DNA of 64,000 bases. Origin: Mesorhizobium_K quangtriensis (GTDB lineage Bacteria; Pseudomonadota; Alphaproteobacteria; Rhizobiales; Rhizobiaceae). Both the position numbers and the translations under genes were made by a program. Position 1 is the stretch's first letter. The number at the start of each line of letters is the position of its first letter. Location of the stretch: assembly GCF_040081925.1 (NCBI RefSeq), contig NZ_JBEBMF010000002.1:1178001-1242000 (forward strand). The letters run 5' to 3'. A model generated the notes under the pieces. It did not search any database. It saw only the letters and a list, made by a program, of their open reading frames with translations, and was not told the origin of the DNA. Shown here piece by piece: positions 23,545-32,216 of this stretch.

Positions 23545-24555
23545 ATGGCGAGAACGGCGAGCATTCCGGCGCTCATGACGGTAGTCGCCATTTCCGAACC
23601 GGGCGGGCCGCGCGTCCTGAAGCCCGAACAGCGCGAGGTGCCGAGGCCGGGCCCGAGCGAAATCCTAATTCGCGTCCGCGCTGCAGGTGTGAACCGGCCG
23701 GACGTGCAGCAGCGCAAGGGGCTCTACCCGCCGCCCCCGGGCGCATCGGACCTGCCCGGCCTTGAAGTTGCGGGTGAGGTCGCAGCCGTGGGGGCCGAGG
23801 TGAAACGCTGGCACGGCGGCGACACGGTCACCGCTCTGACATCGGGCGGCGGCTATGCCGAATATGTCACCGTGCATGAAAGCAACGCCTTGCCTGTTCC
23901 GGGCGGGTTCACCTTCACGGAAGCCGCCGCGCTGCCCGAAAACTATTTCACCGTCTGGCACAATGTCTTCCAGCGCGGCGGCCTCAAGGCCGGCGAGACG
24001 TTCCTGATCCACGGCGGCTCGTCGGGCATCGGCACCACGGCGATCCAGCTTGCCTCGGCCTTCGGCGCGCGTGTCTTCACGACCGCCGGCTCGGCGGAAA
24101 AGTGCGCGGCCTGTATCAAGCTTGGGGCCGAGCGCGCGATCAATTACCGCGAGGAGGATTTCGTCGATGCGGTGAAGCAGGCGACCGGCGGTAAGGGGGT
24201 TAACCTTATCCTCGACATGGTCGGAGGCGACTATGTCGCCCGCAATTATCACGCTGCCGCAGTCGAGGGCCGTATCGTGCAGATCGCGACGCAAGACGGC
24301 GCGGTCGCCAGCACAGACTTCTCACGCCTCATGGTCAAGCGGCTGACGCACACGGGCTCGACGCTCAGGCCGCGAACCGTCGAATTCAAGGGCGAGGTCG
24401 CCCGGGAACTCGAAACGCATGTCTGGCCGCTCCTGGAAGCACGCCGGGTAGCGCCTGTGCTCGACATGATCTTTCCGCTGTCGGAAGCGTGGCGCGCACA
24501 CGAGCGCATGGAAGAAGGCGATCACGTCGGCAAGATCATGCTGGATGTGGCGTAG
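23545..24555 (+). CDS. NAD(P)H quinone oxidoreductase (PIG3/QOR type MDR)
   Basis: 336 residues from the start chosen. Zinc-free medium-chain dehydrogenase that reduces quinones with NADPH. The GroES-like half has VRAAGVNRPDVQQRKGLYPP and LPGLEVAGEVAAVG; the Rossmann half has LIHGGSSGIGTTAIQLASAF for NADPH. FSRLMVKRLTHTGSTLRPR is typical of the PIG3 branch. ATG 23545 has GGGAG six bases before it; an ATG at 23539 would put the site too close, and ATG 23575 is also possible. Confidence 0.92.
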   Translation: MARTASIPALMTVVAISEPGGPRVLKPEQREVPRPGPSEILIRVRAAGVNRPDVQQRKGLYPPPPGASDLPGLEVAGEVAAVGAEVKRWHGGDTVTALTSGGGYAEYVTVHESNALPVPGGFTFTEAAALPENYFTVWHNVFQRGGLKAGETFLIHGGSSGIGTTAIQLASAFGARVFTTAGSAEKCAACIKLGAERAINYREEDFVDAVKQATGGKGVNLILDMVGGDYVARNYHAAAVEGRIVQIATQDGAVASTDFSRLMVKRLTHTGSTLRPRTVEFKGEVARELETHVWPLLEARRVAPVLDMIFPLSEAWRAHERMEEGDHVGKIMLDVA

Positions 24556-24585
24556 CCTGGGGATTCGCCCCTTAACAGGCGTCGC

Positions 24586-24940
24586 GCTTTCCCGTTGCCA
24601 CGCCCTGCTTTTTGCAGTCTGGCCATTGTCAAAGAACGCTCCCGTTTCAGGGAGTGAGGAAGACGGGCGGCCGTTTGGTCGCTCATATAAAGGTATTGCG
24701 TGCGACCTCGCGGCCGCCCGTCAGGCATGCTTCCCTCAACCGACCCGCCGGCCATCCCGTGGTGGTTTTGACGCCACAGGCAGCACACGACGTCCGGTTC
24801 GAGGGCCGGACCTGTGGGCTCATCGCCCAGCCATGCACCCCTGCACGACCTACCCGGTACCCGCCTGCCTGAATGATAGGTGCGCATCCGTTTCCCCGCG
24901 CAGGCAGGGCGATTATGCGGGAGGACGATAGGGTGGGGAT
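24586..24940 (-). repeat. Intergenic structured element A, candidate RNA
   Basis: This accounts for most of the 462-bp gap 24556-25017. Minus strand, 5' to 3': a block shared with element B (24939-24879: CACCCT, CCTCCCGCATA, TGCGCACC); an unshared middle; a 12-bp perfect stem (24722-24711 with 24673-24662) with inner stem GGTCGC/GCGACC; a CTCCC/GGGAG hairpin (24654-24639); then GCCA-CTGC-AAAAA-GCAG-TGGC nested stems (24623-24597) and AACGGGAAAG. The last roughly 55 nt are nearly identical to element B. A 160-codon ORF crosses it on the minus strand but has no recognisable domain. It lies between convergent genes. Confidence 0.6.
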
Positions 24941-25017
24941 AAAGAAGGCGATCTTTTCTTTGATATGCAGCTAAATCAAAGGGTTGAGTGGAAATCGTTT
25001 CCACATATGCAAGCCGG

Positions 25018-25716
25018 TCACACCACCCGCACCTGGAGGTCGCCTACCCCCTCGACATGGGCATGCAGGACGTCGCCCCGGCTTACCGGCCCGACGCCGG
25101 CCGGCGTGCCCGTCATGATCACGTCGCCCGGAGCGAGCCGGAACAGGCCGGACAGGCAGCTGATCATTTCCGGCACCTTCCAGATCATCTGATCCAGATT
25201 GCCTGCCTGCCGACGCTCGCCGTTCACGTCGAGCTGGATCAGACCGCGCGAAGGGTGGCCAATCTTTTCGGCGGGAACCAGCGGCGAACACGGCGCGGAC
25301 TGTTCGAACGCCTTGGCAACCTCCCATGGGCGCGCCAGTTCCTTGGCCTTCGCCTGCAGGTCGCGCCGCGTCATGTCGAGCCCGACGCCGTAGCCCCAGA
25401 CGCAGTCGAGCGCGTCGGCGACCGGAATATCCACACCACCACCCTTCAGTGCCACGACCATCTCGATCTCGTGATGCACGTCGTTGCTCGCGGACGGGTA
25501 GGGGAAACTGTCGCCGGCAAAAAGATTGTCGGGGTTCTTCTGGAAGAAGAACGGAGGCTCGCGATTCGGGTCGCCGCCCATCTCGATCGCGTGGTCTGCG
25601 TAGTTCCGCCCAACGCAGTAGACGCGATGAATGGGAAAGAGCATGTCCGACCCGGCAATCGGAAGCGTTGCCGCGGGCACCGGCCTTACAGCGTATTGCA
25701 CGTTCCCGGCGTTCAT
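25018..25716 (-). CDS. Fumarylacetoacetate hydrolase family protein
   Basis: 232 residues. FAH-fold C-C bond hydrolase or isomerase: YCVGRNYADHAIEMG, PPFFFQKNPDNLF, the metal-binding HHEIEMVVALKGGG, WGYGVGLDMTRRDLQ, and GDVIMTGTPAGVGPV. The His-x-Glu and second-shell Asp needed for Mg2+ are present. The branch includes fumarylpyruvate hydrolases and oxaloacetate decarboxylases, and this member cannot be placed further. The gap downstream holds element A. Confidence 0.9.
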   Translation of the reverse strand: MNAGNVQYAVRPVPAATLPIAGSDMLFPIHRVYCVGRNYADHAIEMGGDPNREPPFFFQKNPDNLFAGDSFPYPSASNDVHHEIEMVVALKGGGVDIPVADALDCVWGYGVGLDMTRRDLQAKAKELARPWEVAKAFEQSAPCSPLVPAEKIGHPSRGLIQLDVNGERRQAGNLDQMIWKVPEMISCLSGLFRLAPGDVIMTGTPAGVGPVSRGDVLHAHVEGVGDLQVRVV

Positions 25717-25917
25717 CCGCTCTCTCCTTCAAATTCGCTGAGCAGATATGACACAAACACAATCATCTTCAATCAACAGTGGGCCGGAGAAGAGACTCGT
25801 CAGGCCGTGGCACAATGGATTTGCACGAGAAGGCTCCAAATCAGCGCGCCGAGCCAAGGCCGGAGCGCTATCTAAGGCAGCATAAAAATTCTGGTCGGCG
25901 GAGATGATCAGGCAGGC

Positions 25918-27171
25918 ATGACCCCAGGCAGTTCATCCGACCGGCGCTATGCCGCCTTCCGACACAGGGCATTCGTGCGCTTCTGGGCTGCGCGGTTTCT
26001 CGCTACCTTCGCCACCCAGATCGTTTCGGTAGCGGTTGGCTGGCAGGTCTACGACCTGACCCGCGATCCTTTCGATCTCGGGCTCGTCGGAATCATCCAG
26101 TTCCTGCCGTCACTGCTGCTCGTGCTCGTAACAGGGGCGGCGTCAGACCGTTTCGGCCGACGGCTCATCATGGGCATTACGATGGGCATCGAGACGATCT
26201 GCGCGCTCTCGCTGCTGTTGCTGACGGTACGGGGACTGACCGGCGTCGGCCCCATCTTCATCGTCCTTGCCGCCTTCGGCGTGGCGCGCGCTTTCTTCGG
26301 ACCCGCGTCCGCCTCGCTGGTAGCAAATCTGGTCCCCAGGGAAGATTTCCCGAACGCCGTGGCCTGGAATTCGTCGGCATGGCAGACGGCAACGATCGTC
26401 GGACCGGTTGCCGGCGGGTTGCTCTACGGGCTGTCGGCTGAAGCCGCGTACGGCACTGCCGTGCTTCTGATGGCCGCCGCGACAGTCTTCATCTTCACCA
26501 TCCCGAAACCGGCGCAGCAGGACACGCGCGAGCAACCCAGTCTGGAAAGCCTGTTCGCAGGCTTCCGCTACATCTGGACCGAGAAGGTCGTGCTCGGCGC
26601 AATCTCGCTGGATTTGTTCGCAGTGCTGCTCTCCGGAGCCGTCGCCTTGCTGCCCGTCTATGCACGCGACATCCTCGAGCTCGGCCCCTGGGGCCTCGGC
26701 CTGTTGCGCGCGGCGCCCGGTGTCGGCGCGATCCTCGTCGCGATTTGGCTGACCGGCCACCCGATCCGCAACCATGCCGGCGTCATCATGCTCGCCTTTG
26801 TTGCGCTGTTCGGCGCCTTCACCGTCGTGTTTGGCGTCTCGACCATACCGTGGCTCTCGATCTTCGCACTCGCAACGCTCGGCGCGACCGACATGGTCAG
26901 TGTCTACATCAGGGAGACCCTGATCCAGCTGTGGACGCCCGACGAGGTCCGTGGCCGCGTCAACGCCGTGAACATGGTTTTCGTCGGCGCATCGAACGAA
27001 CTCGGTGAGTTCCGCGCCGGAACGATGGCGGCGCTTATCGGCACGGTGCCCGCCGTCGTGTTCGGCGGCGTGGGGGCGATCGGCGTGGCCGGCCTCTGGG
27101 CGTTCCTGTTCCCGCAACTTAGAAACATCCGCGACCTGCGCGGGAAGCATTCGGACGGCTCGTCTACCTGA
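25918..27171 (+). CDS. MFS transporter (EntS/MFS_3-like exporter)
   Basis: 417 residues, about twelve hydrophobic segments. N-terminal FRHRAFVRFWAARFLATFAT and QIVSVAVGWQVYDLTRDPF are typical of the EntS-like branch, and the loop GAASDRFGRRLIMG is the MFS motif A. This branch exports siderophores, drugs or unknown compounds. No siderophore genes are nearby. ATG 25918 is accepted as the normal family start. The last 8 bp overlap the convergent amidotransferase gene. Confidence 0.9.
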   Translation: MTPGSSSDRRYAAFRHRAFVRFWAARFLATFATQIVSVAVGWQVYDLTRDPFDLGLVGIIQFLPSLLLVLVTGAASDRFGRRLIMGITMGIETICALSLLLLTVRGLTGVGPIFIVLAAFGVARAFFGPASASLVANLVPREDFPNAVAWNSSAWQTATIVGPVAGGLLYGLSAEAAYGTAVLLMAAATVFIFTIPKPAQQDTREQPSLESLFAGFRYIWTEKVVLGAISLDLFAVLLSGAVALLPVYARDILELGPWGLGLLRAAPGVGAILVAIWLTGHPIRNHAGVIMLAFVALFGAFTVVFGVSTIPWLSIFALATLGATDMVSVYIRETLIQLWTPDEVRGRVNAVNMVFVGASNELGEFRAGTMAALIGTVPAVVFGGVGAIGVAGLWAFLFPQLRNIRDLRGKHSDGSST

Positions 27172-27892
27172 CCGCGTTCTTATCGGCAGGCCGTCCGAAA
27201 ATCGTCGCCAGGAATTCCTGCAGCCAGCGCTTCAGGTGCATGTCCCAGATCAGCCGCCCGCCGAGATGGTCGCGACCCGGTTGCGCGCCCGGCAGTTCGA
27301 AGCGATGCGCGCCATGCACGACCCAGCGGTGCATCATCATGCGGGTGAGTTCCGCGTGGAACTGGATGCCCCAGGCGTTCTCGCCATAACGAAACGCCTG
27401 GTTGGGATAGGCGTCGGCCGTGGCGAGCAGCGTGGCGTCCTTAGGTAACGAGAAACCTTCACGGTGGAACTGGTAGACCATCTCGGGCCACTGCATCAGC
27501 GCCTTGCCGTCGTCAGTCGCCTTGATCGGATACCAGCCGATCTCGACCAGCCCGTCGCCGTGGCCCTCGACCTTGCCGCCAAGATGATTCACCAGCATCT
27601 GCGCTCCGAGGCATATGCCGAGCAGCGGCCGGTTTTCCTTGAGCGGGACCTTCAGCCAGTCCGTCTCGCGGCGCACGAATTCTTCCTGATCGTTGGCGCT
27701 CATCGGCCCGCCGAACACCACCGCGCCAGCGTGGCGTTCCAGCGTCTCCGGAAGCTGGTCGCCGAGCGGCGGCCGCCTGATGTCGAGATCGAATCCGGCC
27801 TCGATGAGCTGGTGGCCGACACGGCCGGCGCTAGAACTTTCCTGGTGCAGGACGACCAGTATGCTTTCTCTCGGACGCTCGCGTCTCGGCAT
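27164..27892 (-). CDS. Class I glutamine amidotransferase
   Basis: 242 residues. Triad Cys in LLGICLGAQMLVNHLGG, His and Glu in WGIQFHAELTR. The GGPMSANDQEEFVRRETDWL segment is typical of GMP-synthase-like stand-alone amidotransferases. The ammonia acceptor is unknown; these proteins act on gamma-glutamyl compounds in several cases. The start shares one base with the TerB stop (TAATG), so the two are coupled. Confidence 0.9.
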   Translation of the reverse strand: MPRRERPRESILVVLHQESSSAGRVGHQLIEAGFDLDIRRPPLGDQLPETLERHAGAVVFGGPMSANDQEEFVRRETDWLKVPLKENRPLLGICLGAQMLVNHLGGKVEGHGDGLVEIGWYPIKATDDGKALMQWPEMVYQFHREGFSLPKDATLLATADAYPNQAFRYGENAWGIQFHAELTRMMMHRWVVHGAHRFELPGAQPGRDHLGGRLIWDMHLKRWLQEFLATIFGRPADKNAVR

Positions 27893-28377
27893 TAGTCGTC
27901 CAAGGATTTTCCCGTCAGCTTCACGGATTCGGCCTTGGCCTTCTGGCGCTCCAGGATGCGGTCGCGGCTGTCGACGCCGAGCAGTTCGGCAACCCGCCAG
28001 AGTGTATTGTCTTCCAGTTCATGCAACTCGCCGTCGGCATAAGCGACTTCCCACATCAGGCCGATGAACTCGACCCGCTGCGCTGCATCGAGATGACGTG
28101 CCAGCACGCTGGTAAAGGCATAAAGATCGACGGCCTCTTCGTCGGCTTCGCCCCCGGCAACCACGAGGTCGTCGAGCGCCGCCCCCGTCAGCCCGTAGGC
28201 TTCGGACAGCAATTCCTTCATCCGCTCCCACTCGGCGTCCTGACGAACGCCGTCAGCGTCCATCACATGATACATCAGGGCGGCCGCCGCGACACGCGGG
28301 TCTTCGGGGCCGAGCTGTGCGGCCGCACTGTCGCCGGACGGCAGATCCTTCAGGAAGGCTATTATGCGGTCGAACAT
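27892..28377 (-). CDS. TerB family protein
   Basis: 161 residues. TerB-like helical bundle: DPRVAAAALMYHVMDADGVR, EWERMKELLSEAYGLTGA, LDAAQRVEFIGLMWEVAYADGELHE and EDNTLWRVAELLGV. Two acidic loops (DADGVRQDAE, ADGELHELE) are the metal-binding sites of the family. Named for tellurite resistance, but stand-alone members have unknown roles. ATG 28377 follows a purine-rich stretch; ATG 28389 is also in frame. It follows hemY on the same strand by 15 bp. Confidence 0.9.
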   Translation of the reverse strand: MFDRIIAFLKDLPSGDSAAAQLGPEDPRVAAAALMYHVMDADGVRQDAEWERMKELLSEAYGLTGAALDDLVVAGGEADEEAVDLYAFTSVLARHLDAAQRVEFIGLMWEVAYADGELHELEDNTLWRVAELLGVDSRDRILERQKAKAESVKLTGKSLDD

Positions 28378-28392
28378 CCTGTCTCTCATGAT

Positions 28393-29988
28393 CTAGAAGA
28401 GCCGGAACCGGCGCTCCGATTTTTCCTGTTCCTGCTCGGGCTCGACGCCCGGATCATCAGGCAAGCGAACCGGTTCGGCCGGCTCGGAAACGTCCACCGG
28501 TTCGGCGACACCCTGCTCGGCGGGCCGCGCTTCTGTCGCTTCCGGTTTGATTTCCACCTTCTCTTCGACGATTTCGAGCGGGCCGGCAACCGTCGTATCG
28601 ACCTCATCCAGGATCGTGGCGTCTCCCGCCTCGTCTTCAGCAGCCGAGGGCAGCGCGAGCGAGGGGTGCTCCGGCATATCCTGCTCGATCACCGGGCCAA
28701 GACGCTCTACTGGCACGCGCCACTCGAAAGCATCGAGCTTGCCGGTGACGGGCGAAACGGGCGCCCAGCGTTCCGAAACGAAGCCATCCGCCACCCATGC
28801 CGGGTCGCGCTGCGCCCGCACCGCGCGGGCGAGGAACTGCCTGACGCGACCCTGATCGCCGGTCTCCGCTTCCTCGACGTCGGCCAGCAGCAGATAGCCC
28901 CCCTCGCGCGGCTGCATGCGGACGGCAGCCTCGGCCGCTTCTCGCGCAAGCCTGAACTCATGCGCGTCAAGCGCTGCGCGGGCGACGGCAAGCGACGTCT
29001 CGACATTATTGGACCGCAGCTGCTCCAGCTTGCGAGCGCGCGCCAAGCGGTCGAGCACGGCGTCGCCGGGCCGCGCGTGGATATAGAGGTCGGCGACGGC
29101 CGGATGCGGCTCGGCCTTCCACGCCGCCTCCAGGATCTTCGAGCCCTTGCGAACATCGTTCTGGCGAAACAGCGCCTTGGCCGCGACCACTGCGGCAGGC
29201 GCGAAATGCGGCGCGAGCCGGTTCGCCTCGATGGCCGCCGCCTTGGCGGACGCAAGGTCGGTGTCCAGCAGGTCCTCTGCCTTGGCCGTCAGCAGCACGG
29301 CACGCCTGCGGTTGACGACGTCCTTCTCCACACCGCCCGCAGATTTCTGCGCATCGACAAGCTTGAGCGCGCCATCCCAGTCGCCGGCGGCGGTCTTTTC
29401 TTCCAGCGTCGAATCGAGCGCCCAGCCAAGCTGCGGCGCGATGTCTGCCGCACGGCCGGCATAATGGCGCGCTGCCGAACGGTCGCCCAGACGCTCGGCC
29501 TCGAGATAAAGGCCACGCAGGCCGAGCAACCGCATCTCCGGATCGTCGAGCATCCGCTCGAACTTCTCGCGCGCACTTTTGTGATCGCCCTCCAGCAGCG
29601 ACGCCTGCGCGTCTAAGAGATTGATCAGCGGCTCGGTCTCGGAGCGGATCAGCTTGGCGGCCTGCTTGTTCATTTTGCGGGCGAGCGCGGCGTCGCCCGC
29701 ACCGGCCGCGATCATGCCCGTGGAAAGCGCCTGATAGCCACGGTCGCGCTGACGGACGCGGAAATAGCGCGCGATCGTATAGGGGCTGTTCCAGATCGAC
29801 TTGACCAGCCACCAGGTGATCATGACCGCGGCGACAATCGCGGTCACGGCAACGGCCGCCACCATCAGGCTCACCTGATACTGGTAGCCGCTGAACGTGA
29901 CGACCATGTCGCCCGGCCGGTCGGCAAGCCAGGCAAAGCCCAGCCCTAGACCGAAGACGATCGTGAGAAAGATGAGGATGCGGATCAT
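28393..29988 (-). CDS. HemY-like heme-cluster membrane protein
   Basis: 531 residues. Two N-terminal hydrophobic segments (ILIFLTIVFGLGLGFAWLA and VSLMVAAVAVTAIVAAVMI), then HemY_N domain with W-x-x-x-S-I-W and TPR-like helices over 350 residues. The last 100 residues are acidic and Pro-rich. HemY_N proteins sit with hemC and hemD in many proteobacteria and are thought to act in heme synthesis at the membrane; this is not the oxidase also called HemY. It follows mic60 by 9 bp. Confidence 0.92.
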   Translation of the reverse strand: MIRILIFLTIVFGLGLGFAWLADRPGDMVVTFSGYQYQVSLMVAAVAVTAIVAAVMITWWLVKSIWNSPYTIARYFRVRQRDRGYQALSTGMIAAGAGDAALARKMNKQAAKLIRSETEPLINLLDAQASLLEGDHKSAREKFERMLDDPEMRLLGLRGLYLEAERLGDRSAARHYAGRAADIAPQLGWALDSTLEEKTAAGDWDGALKLVDAQKSAGGVEKDVVNRRRAVLLTAKAEDLLDTDLASAKAAAIEANRLAPHFAPAAVVAAKALFRQNDVRKGSKILEAAWKAEPHPAVADLYIHARPGDAVLDRLARARKLEQLRSNNVETSLAVARAALDAHEFRLAREAAEAAVRMQPREGGYLLLADVEEAETGDQGRVRQFLARAVRAQRDPAWVADGFVSERWAPVSPVTGKLDAFEWRVPVERLGPVIEQDMPEHPSLALPSAAEDEAGDATILDEVDTTVAGPLEIVEEKVEIKPEATEARPAEQGVAEPVDVSEPAEPVRLPDDPGVEPEQEQEKSERRFRLF

Positions 29989-29997
29989 GTCGTATCC

Positions 29998-31416
29998 TTA
30001 CGCCGCCTGCATCGCCGCAGCGACGGCCTGATCGGCAAGCTGTTCGACCGCAAGCCGCGCCTTGATCCTGTCGGCAAAAGCCGCGCCGGCGGATTTCGCG
30101 ACATCGGGCAGCGTGTCGTATTCGGCCACCGCCTTGGCGAGATCGCCGGCCTGCAGGGCCACTTCCATCCGCGCAACGGTCTCGGGCACTCCCGGCCCAT
30201 CGACCGCGCCGATCGGCCTGACCGACACCAGCGATTCCGCACTCGAAAGCAGGCGCTCGAAGAAACCGGCATTGGCGGGTGGCGGATTGGCGGCGGCAAT
30301 CATCGCCTTGGCGGCGGCATCGGTCTCGGCCACGAGGTCGGCGCGCGTCGCCACCCCTTGCTCTGCATAGGGCCGAAGTTCGGCAAGCCCCGGAGCGTCC
30401 GGCGCGATTGCCGCGAACGTTTCGATTTCGGACTGGAAGGGCGAACCGCGCTCGATCGCGGATTTGAGCGCAGCGGACGCAATCGCCAGCGCGATCTTGG
30501 GCTGCCCGGCCTGCGCATCGACCTTTGTCGACAGGGCAGTCAGAGACTGCTCAAGCGCGCCGAGCCGTGTCGTCAACGCGGAGTCGGCCTCGCCCGCTGC
30601 CTTCGCCAAAGCTTCGACCGAGGCGATGCGTTCGCCGATGGCCGCGATATCCTGAGCGCTGGGGCCTTCAGTACCGGGGCCGATGCTGGCAATACGACTC
30701 TCGATGTCGGCGATCTTGGCATTCAGCGCTTCGACGGCAGCGCCGTCACCTGCCCCGCCTGCCTCGATGGACTGGCGCAGGGAAGCGATATCCGACTTCA
30801 CCTGATCGAGGCCTTGCGACAGCCCATCGACCTGGCTGGTTACACCGCTGATATCGACCGGCGCAGCTTGACCGGATTTCAGCGCCTCGATCTCAGCCTT
30901 GAGGGCGACAAGCTCGGCTTCGACCGAAGCCGGCACGGTATCCGATACCGTCGAGGCTCCCGGCAGGGCAAGCAGCCCCGAATAATGCAGCAGCCCGGCA
31001 GCGGCGAGCGCGACGACGCCTCCTGCAAGTCCTGCTCCGAGGGAAGACGCACGCGAGGGTTTCGACGGCGCAGCGGTGGACGGACGTGGTGGCGGTGTTT
31101 CGGATTTCGGCTCTTCGGACGCCCTGCCAAAAGACCCTGTGTGGCTGGTATTCTCGCCTTCATTGATGGCGTCAAACGATTTCTCAGGGCCCGCGGATTC
31201 GGAAGCCGGCTCAAACGAGGGGCTGTTCCCGGCATCTTGCGCAGGCGGCTCAGTAACAGGCGCCAGAACCTCTTCTGCCTGCGGATCGGGCTGGGCTTGC
31301 GTCCCTGAAACCTCATCAGAGACACCCTCGACACGCGAAATGTCGCCCGGCCCCAACTCGATGGTCAGCGGATCCCGCCCCGATTTTGAATGTCCTGTCC
31401 TGGGGGTTTTGACCAT
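29998..31416 (-). CDS. Mitofilin (Mic60) family inner membrane protein
   Basis: 472 residues. Acidic Pro/Glu-rich N-terminus; one transmembrane helix near residues 125-150 (LAGGVVALAAAGLLHYSG); a long coiled coil (LVALKAEIEALKSGQ, VDGLSQGLDQVKSDIASLRQ); and a C-terminal mitofilin region with GAVDGPGVPETVARMEVAL and LAKAVAEYDTLP. Mic60 homologues in alphaproteobacteria are encoded next to heme genes, bend membranes and contact outer membrane proteins. This one fits that syntenic pattern exactly. Confidence 0.9.
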   Translation of the reverse strand: MVKTPRTGHSKSGRDPLTIELGPGDISRVEGVSDEVSGTQAQPDPQAEEVLAPVTEPPAQDAGNSPSFEPASESAGPEKSFDAINEGENTSHTGSFGRASEEPKSETPPPRPSTAAPSKPSRASSLGAGLAGGVVALAAAGLLHYSGLLALPGASTVSDTVPASVEAELVALKAEIEALKSGQAAPVDISGVTSQVDGLSQGLDQVKSDIASLRQSIEAGGAGDGAAVEALNAKIADIESRIASIGPGTEGPSAQDIAAIGERIASVEALAKAAGEADSALTTRLGALEQSLTALSTKVDAQAGQPKIALAIASAALKSAIERGSPFQSEIETFAAIAPDAPGLAELRPYAEQGVATRADLVAETDAAAKAMIAAANPPPANAGFFERLLSSAESLVSVRPIGAVDGPGVPETVARMEVALQAGDLAKAVAEYDTLPDVAKSAGAAFADRIKARLAVEQLADQAVAAAMQAA

Positions 31417-31477
31417 TACGGCCTCCGCGTTCTTGGATTGGTCCTAGCATACCCGTGCTGCGAAAAAAGAGGCAGGC

Positions 31478-32212
31478 TTATGACACCCGATTCGCTGAGT
31501 GCGAAAGCGCTTCAAGCAGCGCCCCTTCATTTGGTTCCTGAGCGATGACGATTTTGTTGCGATCCTCGGGAAAAAGCTCCGCCACGCGGGCCGAGATGCA
31601 GATCCATGTCGTGCTGGCGAACAGGTTTTGCAACGTTTCCCGCGTCATGAGATCGAGCAGCAACTCAGCGGCATTCGCGGAATAGACCAGCGAATGGTCT
31701 ATCGGACCCTCGCCTAGGGCGTCGATCACGGCCTCCTCGTCACGCGCTATCGGCACCGTATCGTAAGTTTCGACGACGCAAACCGGAATGCCCGCGGCTG
31801 TAAGCCGCTGCTCGAATACAGGACGCCTGACCTTTCCGCACATATACCCGACAACACCTGCCGGCCTGTTCGCGATAATGTCATCAGCAAGCGATTCCGC
31901 ATCGCCACCGCCTTCGCGCACTTGTGTGAAGCCCGCCGCCCTGGCTACCCGCGCCGTAGCTTGGCCCACCGCAAGGCAAGGAATGTCGGCCCACTTGTTG
32001 AGCAACCCTCGCGACGAATGGTGGACAGCACTGGCGCTTGGAATGACGACGATGGAGACGTCTTCGGGAAAAGCAGAATCGTCCACCGGCAGCGGACGTG
32101 TTTCCTGCAGCGGCAGCTTGATCGGCTGAAAGCCAAGCGTTTCCAGCCGGCGGGTTGTCTCGCTTGCGCCGGGCTCCGGCCGCGTGACGAGGACCCGTCG
32201 TCGCGTCGCCAT
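31478..32212 (-). CDS. hemD: Uroporphyrinogen-III synthase
   Basis: 244 residues. Closes hydroxymethylbilane with D-ring inversion to make uroporphyrinogen III. Bilobed fold: VLVTRPEPGASETTRRLETL, SIVVIPSASAVHHSSRG, LAVGQATARVARAAGFTQV, VCVVETYDTVPIARDEEAV, DHSLVYSANAAELLLDLM. HemD is poorly conserved; position after hemC confirms it. ATG 32212 lies 4 bp after the hemC stop; ATG 32230 within hemC is possible. Confidence 0.93.
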   Translation of the reverse strand: MATRRRVLVTRPEPGASETTRRLETLGFQPIKLPLQETRPLPVDDSAFPEDVSIVVIPSASAVHHSSRGLLNKWADIPCLAVGQATARVARAAGFTQVREGGGDAESLADDIIANRPAGVVGYMCGKVRRPVFEQRLTAAGIPVCVVETYDTVPIARDEEAVIDALGEGPIDHSLVYSANAAELLLDLMTRETLQNLFASTTWICISARVAELFPEDRNKIVIAQEPNEGALLEALSHSANRVS

Positions 32213-32216
32213 GCGC

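Noticed and set aside
24556..24580. GGGGATTCGCCCC hairpin as a terminator of the quinone oxidoreductase gene
   Set aside because: Only four base pairs and no T run follows.
24522..25004. 160-codon ORF over element A
   Set aside because: No known domain; the conserved parts coincide with RNA stems, and it runs into the end of the quinone oxidoreductase gene. Kept as an alternative in the findings.
24556..25017. Cobalamin, TPP, glycine or cyclic-di-GMP riboswitch in the gap
   Set aside because: None of the consensus core motifs could be laid onto either strand, and the gap lies 3' of both neighbouring genes rather than upstream.
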